Shown here: piece by piece, positions 60,101 through 64,000 of the stretch
Position numbering within the stretch: position 1 is the stretch's first letter
Layout of the letters: every line of letters begins with the position of its first letter
Origin: Metridium senile
Lineage: Eukaryota; Cnidaria; Anthozoa; Actiniaria; Metridiidae
Direction: 5' to 3'
Assembly (NCBI GenBank): GCA_949775045.1
Contig: OX459105.1
Location: 7,247,240-7,311,239, forward strand
Length of the DNA stretch: 64,000 bases
Position numbers and translations under genes: made by a program
The notes under the pieces: generated by a model
What the model was told of the DNA's origin: nothing
Database searches by the model: none
What the model saw: only the letters and a program-made list of their open reading frames with translations

Positions 60101-62824
60101 ATTTTTTTGTTATAGTGAAGAGCATCGTTGACTTCAAAAGCAAGTGCTCACTTGAATCAGGTGTTTTGAATGAAAACTAAACTTACTGTAGCAGCCACGG
60201 CAGAGCAAATCACGATCTTTTTGACTCTCGATTCACCATCGCATGATTTTGACAATAAAATGCATTCTCTTGTTTTCTTTCTTTGAGTTTTAAGTCATTT
60301 TAACAATGCAAAAGTTAAATGCAAGACTGTAATCAACACCTTTTTTCGGCTGTATCGGTGAATGTGGTCTCGATCGATATTTTCACGATCGCTCAACGAT
60401 TGCTCCACGATTGTAAAATTTCCGAAATCCGTCACCACAACCTGGGGCGCACCTCGGTTCCATGCTGCCTTTTTAAAAAATTAATTTTAAAGGCCCAGTA
60501 TCGACCGGGATGCTTTGCGGCCGTTTGTTTTTGTTTTGAAATAGCGTTATTGTTAAATGGCGCTCTCTAATTGGCCAAATACTGCGTGATGAGTTCAAAG
60601 TCCATGGCCGCACGGAGAGACGAAAAATATCACATATCAACATACATGGAAGTAGCGAACTCTTTCGATGAATCTTTGAGCTTTTGAGTGTTTCTGAATG
60701 TCCTTAAATGCATCCCTGAGAAGAAAACTATCGTGTAATAGTATGCGGTGAATATAATAAAGGATTGGGCATGGTATGTTATGTGTATTTCTGTTGTATT
60801 ATCAAAGTAACGATATTGATCAACTCGGTTTGTCCGCTTTGTTATTATTAGACAATCGTTGTAGTAAAAATACGTTTAAGAACGTTGAGCTCCAAATATA
60901 AAGTTAATAAGTATTTTTAATGTCCATAGTATATTATCGTCTCGTCTGAGCGGCATATTTTAACTGCTAGTCCTTTGGATCGGAATGAGATGCCTGTGAA
61001 GCGGCCGAGTTGATTGTAATCTACTCAAACATCAAAGCTTGTTATTTACATCTATTTACGGAAAATATACAAAATATTGCGGCACAGATGTTGTAAAATA
61101 CATAGAGAACTTAAATACAGTGAAATATTTTGAAATATTAGCAGGATTACTTAGGATTATTTGGATTGAGAATGCATTATGAACTTTGATAATTTCGTGA
61201 TACACGAAATTAGGTCGAGGCGCGCAAAGCATCCCGGTCGATACTGGGCCTTTAACCCCTTTGCTGAAGCCGGAGATGATCATACTTTTTACTGTAGTTG
61301 AAAATCAACATAAAGTTTATATATTCGAAAAAAAATAAAAATTTTCTCCCATGGCTGATTTACTACGCGCGAAACTAGATTTGTCACGTGTCCGAGTTTC
61401 ATACCTTGTCAAAATACCTCTCTCTTCGATACCGCGCGACTTTGACGAAAAATTGCTTGTAAAAAGCCACAGGAATCCCATCCGCGAGCTTTCAAACAAA
61501 TACACCACAGGAACCCCACCCGCGCGCTCAATATTTATTTCGCTCGGCGCGCGGTTAAAAATAACTTTATTGTCATTAAAAAAAATCCTCAAAGACAATA
61601 GTTGGGCTGCCTGTGGTAGGTATTGCCATTTTTTATTTGTCTGCTATATGTTATATACGGCGCTATAGTTATCCTCTAGGGACTACCCTGCGAGCAGAGG
61701 TTCCTTTCTCTTACCTAGAACGACGAGAAAAAAGGAACCTCTGCTCGCAGGGTATCTAGGGACCTAAGTGCCTCTTATAATTGTAATCTATGCAAAATGA
61801 AAATAAAATCTGATGATGGATAGCGGAGGCTATCCGAAATATCAAATAACTTTTTTATTTATTTATTTATTTTTTATTTAAACGTATTTTTTTACAATAT
61901 GTTTGCCCAAGAGCAGAGCTCATCTAGGGGCTTACATACTTATTACAAATTTACATAGATACAAAACGGAGAAGCAAGGCGAGAAAAAAAAATTAGGATA
62001 ATGTTACAATAAATATGTACTAATAATACAATAGATATATACGTTATAAATTAGAAAGTGTAATTGATATACTAGTTAGGAAAAGAAAGGAAGAAATTTA
62101 GCTGGAAGAAAAACGATTTGTGTCAATAATGTACTTTTGAACTGCGAGAAATAAAGAGTTGTTCTTTTCAGTACTTAAATCATCAGAACCTTGTAAAAGA
62201 ATTGTGCATTTTGCTTTCAATGAAAGATTTTGCCAATTGACAATTAGTTGAGCAGCGTATCGGATATCGGACTATCAAATAACTTTATAGTTAAACTTCT
62301 GGTTATACACTTCATTATAAAAACATTAGCCCACACAAACATATTTATCATAGTTTAAGTTTAAGATGCCCACGATCATCAAAATCGATCAGAATGTTTT
62401 GTTCATGACCAAAACTATGAATAAGAGAGGAATCCCGCCGTCGGCCAATTTGAAAAAAAAAGGGAAAAAACGCTGGTCAAAATGGCGAGATTCTGAGCCC
62501 ATCAGCTCGGCGTGCATCACGTCTTAAACGCAAGTGTCCTATTAGTTGGGGAGTCTCTGACTCAGATTCATTTCCCCTAAATTATATCAATTAACATGGG
62601 GCATTAATTGATCCGAGTGGGCCTTTGTAATACGAGTAGTTAAAACTATTCTTCCAATGTTGTCCCAAACCTACATTCAACGGGACCATACATATTGAAG
62701 TAAGTCTTGTTCTAGGTGGACTGTAATGCCAATATACAAGCAAAAGATGAAGATCAAATGACGCCTCTTGGGCACTCAGTAGAAAAGGGAGCTAAGAAAA
62801 CTGCTGCGTACATGTTTAAAGTCG
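57194..62824 (+). CDS. Ankyrin-repeat protein, 3'-partial (five exons visible)
   Basis: Exons: 57194-57355, 57884-57971, 58650-58825, 59204-59311 and 62716-62824, the last ending in phase 1 at a GTAAGA donor; the gene continues to the right. About 214 residues are visible. The start MGKKENKQKD follows an acceptor-like TTTTTAG by one base, so a 5' UTR intron is likely. The N-terminus is Lys-rich then acidic (DDEEEEK). Five ankyrin repeats follow; typical segments are KSPLHHATSGKQHHIVELLL, GDTPLHSSVRSGD, CSPLHIACGMDKLSICKVL and MTPLGHSVEKGAKKTAAYM. Ankyrin repeats mediate protein binding; partners are unknown. Intron 1 carries the GGGAA array and intron 4 the 59319-61615 transposon, which begins 7 bp after the exon end. 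Confidence 0.8.
57416..57616. repeat. GGGAA (AAGGG) satellite, about 40 units
   Basis: Almost perfect 5-bp repeat over about 200 bp, with three or four units changed to AGAGA or GGAAA. It lies 60 bp after the donor of the first coding ankyrin exon. Open frames on both strands through it are artefacts. Confidence 0.97.
59319..61615. mobile_element. 2.3-kb DNA-transposon-like element with long inverted ends and 7-8 bp duplication
   Basis: The left end CACAGGCAGCCCAACTATTG and the right end CAATAGTTGGGCTGCCTGTG are perfect inverted repeats. Homology continues for about 190 bp inward (AACCGCGCGCCGAGCGAAAT near 59378 and its complement near 61537). GTAGGTA flanks both sides (59312-59318 and 61616-61622), a target-site duplication of 7 or 8 bp. 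No complete transposase frame is visible, and a second element is nested inside (60491-61251). It lies in an ankyrin gene intron. The superfamily is unresolved; the duplication length would fit hAT- or P-like elements. Confidence 0.85.
60491..61251. mobile_element. 761-bp TTAA-flanked element (Kolobok/piggyBac-type), copy 1
   Basis: Begins AGGCCCAGTATCGACCGGGA and ends TCCCGGTCGATACTGGGCCT; TGCTTTGCG and CGCAAAGCA continue the inverted repeat. TTAA flanks each end (60487-60490 and 61252-61255). TTAA targets are used by piggyBac and Kolobok transposons; the AGG-type ends favour Kolobok, but that is tentative. No transposase is encoded. It is nested inside the 59319-61615 element. Confidence 0.85.
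61684..61754. mobile_element. Foldback element, copy of the 6136-6224 family
   Basis: Starts TACCCTGCGAGCAGAGGTTC, reads through CTTACCTAGAACGACGAGAA exactly as the first copy, then closes with GAACCTCTGCTCGCAGGGTA. The right arm lacks the inner 17 or so bases, so the hairpin is asymmetric. Confidence 0.9.
61810..61843 (+). ncRNA. Hammerhead-ribozyme-like motif
   Basis: CTGATGA, an extra T, then a perfect 7-bp hairpin GGATAGC-GGAG-GCTATCC, then GAAA and TATC. It precedes a TTTA-rich tract that resembles a retroelement tail. Same reservation about the extra base applies. Confidence 0.3.
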
Positions 62825-62876
62825 GTAAGAATCCCTTTTTACCATCGTAAATGATTTTAAAGTGATTCCTATTTAA

Positions 62877-64000
62877 AGCCCCACTATCGACCCTGATGCT
62901 TTGCGCGCCTCAACCTACGTTACATAAGGCCTTCTCAATCCAAATAATCTTAAGTAATCATGCTAATATCTCAAAACATCTCACTGTATTTAAGTTAGGC
63001 TATATATTTTACAATATCTGTGTCGCAATATTTTGTATATTTTCCATAAATAGTTGTAAATAACAAGCTTTGATGTTTGAGTAGATTACAATCAACTCGG
63101 CCGCTTCGCAGGCATCTCATTCCGATCCACGGACTAGCAATTAAAATATTCCATAGAGCTGCTCAGACCAGACAATAATATCCTATGGAAATTAAAAATA
63201 CTTAATTAATAATTTTATATTTGGAGCTCAACGTTCTTAAACGTATTTTTACTACAACGATTGTTTAATAACAACAAAGCGGACAATCCGAGTTGATCAA
63301 TATCGTTACTTTGATAATACAACAGAAATACACATAACATACCATGCCCAATGCTGTATTATATTTAACGCATACCATTACACGATAATTTTCTATCGAT
63401 GATGTAGTTTCCGGGATAGCGTATATTTTATGGAGAGACTAGACGCACTTAGTGCGTTTACTCAGGCTACTTCATAGAGTAGTAATTGATAGGTGGTTTA
63501 CCTGTGGCATAACGTCATGTGTAATCCTAGACTCAGGCTCTCCTGCGGGGTAGCCTGAGTAATAAACGCTTCTCCGAGCTTGTTTCGTTCGAACAGCCGT
63601 AAATGACGCATCTGTTTGGCATTTTTCAGTAATATCACATGTATGAACTATACGAAACTATTGAAACTTGCAAGACGCTATCCCGGATACTACGTCATCG
63701 ATATCGTCAACAGCTCCTATCAATAAACGCCGATTTTTTTTACACAGGAACCCCAAACAACACTTTTTGGGCATATTCAAACCGCTATAAAATGCACAAT
63801 TTTTATCGCAGTATTTCATTCTTCTGGAAACTTGTTATTTAGAACCAGTACTTTTAATAGAAATAGCAAAGAATCACTCAAAGATTCGTCGAAAGAGTTC
63901 GCTACTTCCATGTATGTTGATATGTGATATGGTTAGTCTCTCCGTACGGTCATGGACTTTGAACTCACGTGGAGAGTGCCATTTAACAATAACGCTATTT
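62877..64000. mobile_element. TTAA-flanked element, copy 2 (inverted, runs off the right edge)
   Basis: AGCCCCACTATCGACCCTGA follows TTAA at 62873-62876. The sequence then follows the reverse complement of 61251 down to about 60538 (for example TTAGACAATCGTTGTAGTAA-region words and the closing AATAACGCTATTT). It is interrupted by a nested insert from 63394 to at least 63703. The far end is outside the window. Confidence 0.8.
63394..63703. mobile_element. Nested foldback inside copy 2 of the TTAA element
   Basis: TATCGATGATGTAGTTTCCG (to GGATAGCGT) and ACGCTATCCCGGATACTACG (to TCATCGATA) are inverted ends of 29 bp with two mismatches. Inside, TTACTCAGGCTAC and GTAGCCTGAGTAA also pair. The next 160 bp, up to about 63870, do not match copy 1 either, so the insert may be larger. 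Confidence 0.75.

Overview
The window reads as nuclear DNA of an animal, most likely a cnidarian and probably an anthozoan (sea anemone or coral). It is AT-rich. Its genes are split into small exons with GT-AG introns of 0.1 to 6 kb, and introns and intergenic DNA are full of short inverted-repeat mobile elements. The phylum is inferred mainly from a secreted protein that joins a PAN/apple domain to a fibrinogen-like domain, a combination common in anthozoans. No species can be named.

Layout. (1) 402-5741 (+): the 3' six exons of a class I SAM-dependent methyltransferase; the 5' end lies off the left edge. (2) 8113-11154 (+): a complete two-exon rhodopsin-type GPCR. (3) 14548-33894 (+): a 17-exon gene for a protein of about 1257 residues with two tandem EH domains followed by long charged coiled coils, probably an endocytic or actin scaffold of the Eps15/intersectin/Pan1 kind. 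(4) 40739-50068 (-): a secreted PAN plus fibrinogen-like protein with four exons found and at least one middle exon missing from this reading. (5) 57194-62824 (+): the 5' five exons of an ankyrin-repeat protein that runs off the right edge. Stretches 5742-8112, 11155-14547, 33895-40738 and 50069-57193 hold no gene I can support; they contain mobile elements and simple repeats. Exon phases were checked by hand and agree across every junction given, except the junction in gene 4 where an exon is missing. The five genes show no sign of acting together.

The most striking content is the dense set of inverted-repeat elements. They include perfect foldbacks (6136-6224, 39788-40094), a 2.3-kb element at 59319-61615 whose target duplication copies the splice donor of an ankyrin exon, a TTAA-flanked 761-bp element nested inside it (60491-61251), and a second copy of that element at the right edge that carries a further nested foldback. 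The EH gene shows exon-level tinkering: a 150-bp tandem duplication covering most of an EH exon, a second tandem duplication starting at a splice donor, and an apparent relic EH exon cut off by an inverted-repeat element. A recurrent hairpin motif resembling a hammerhead-ribozyme core occurs at several places and deserves a structural search.
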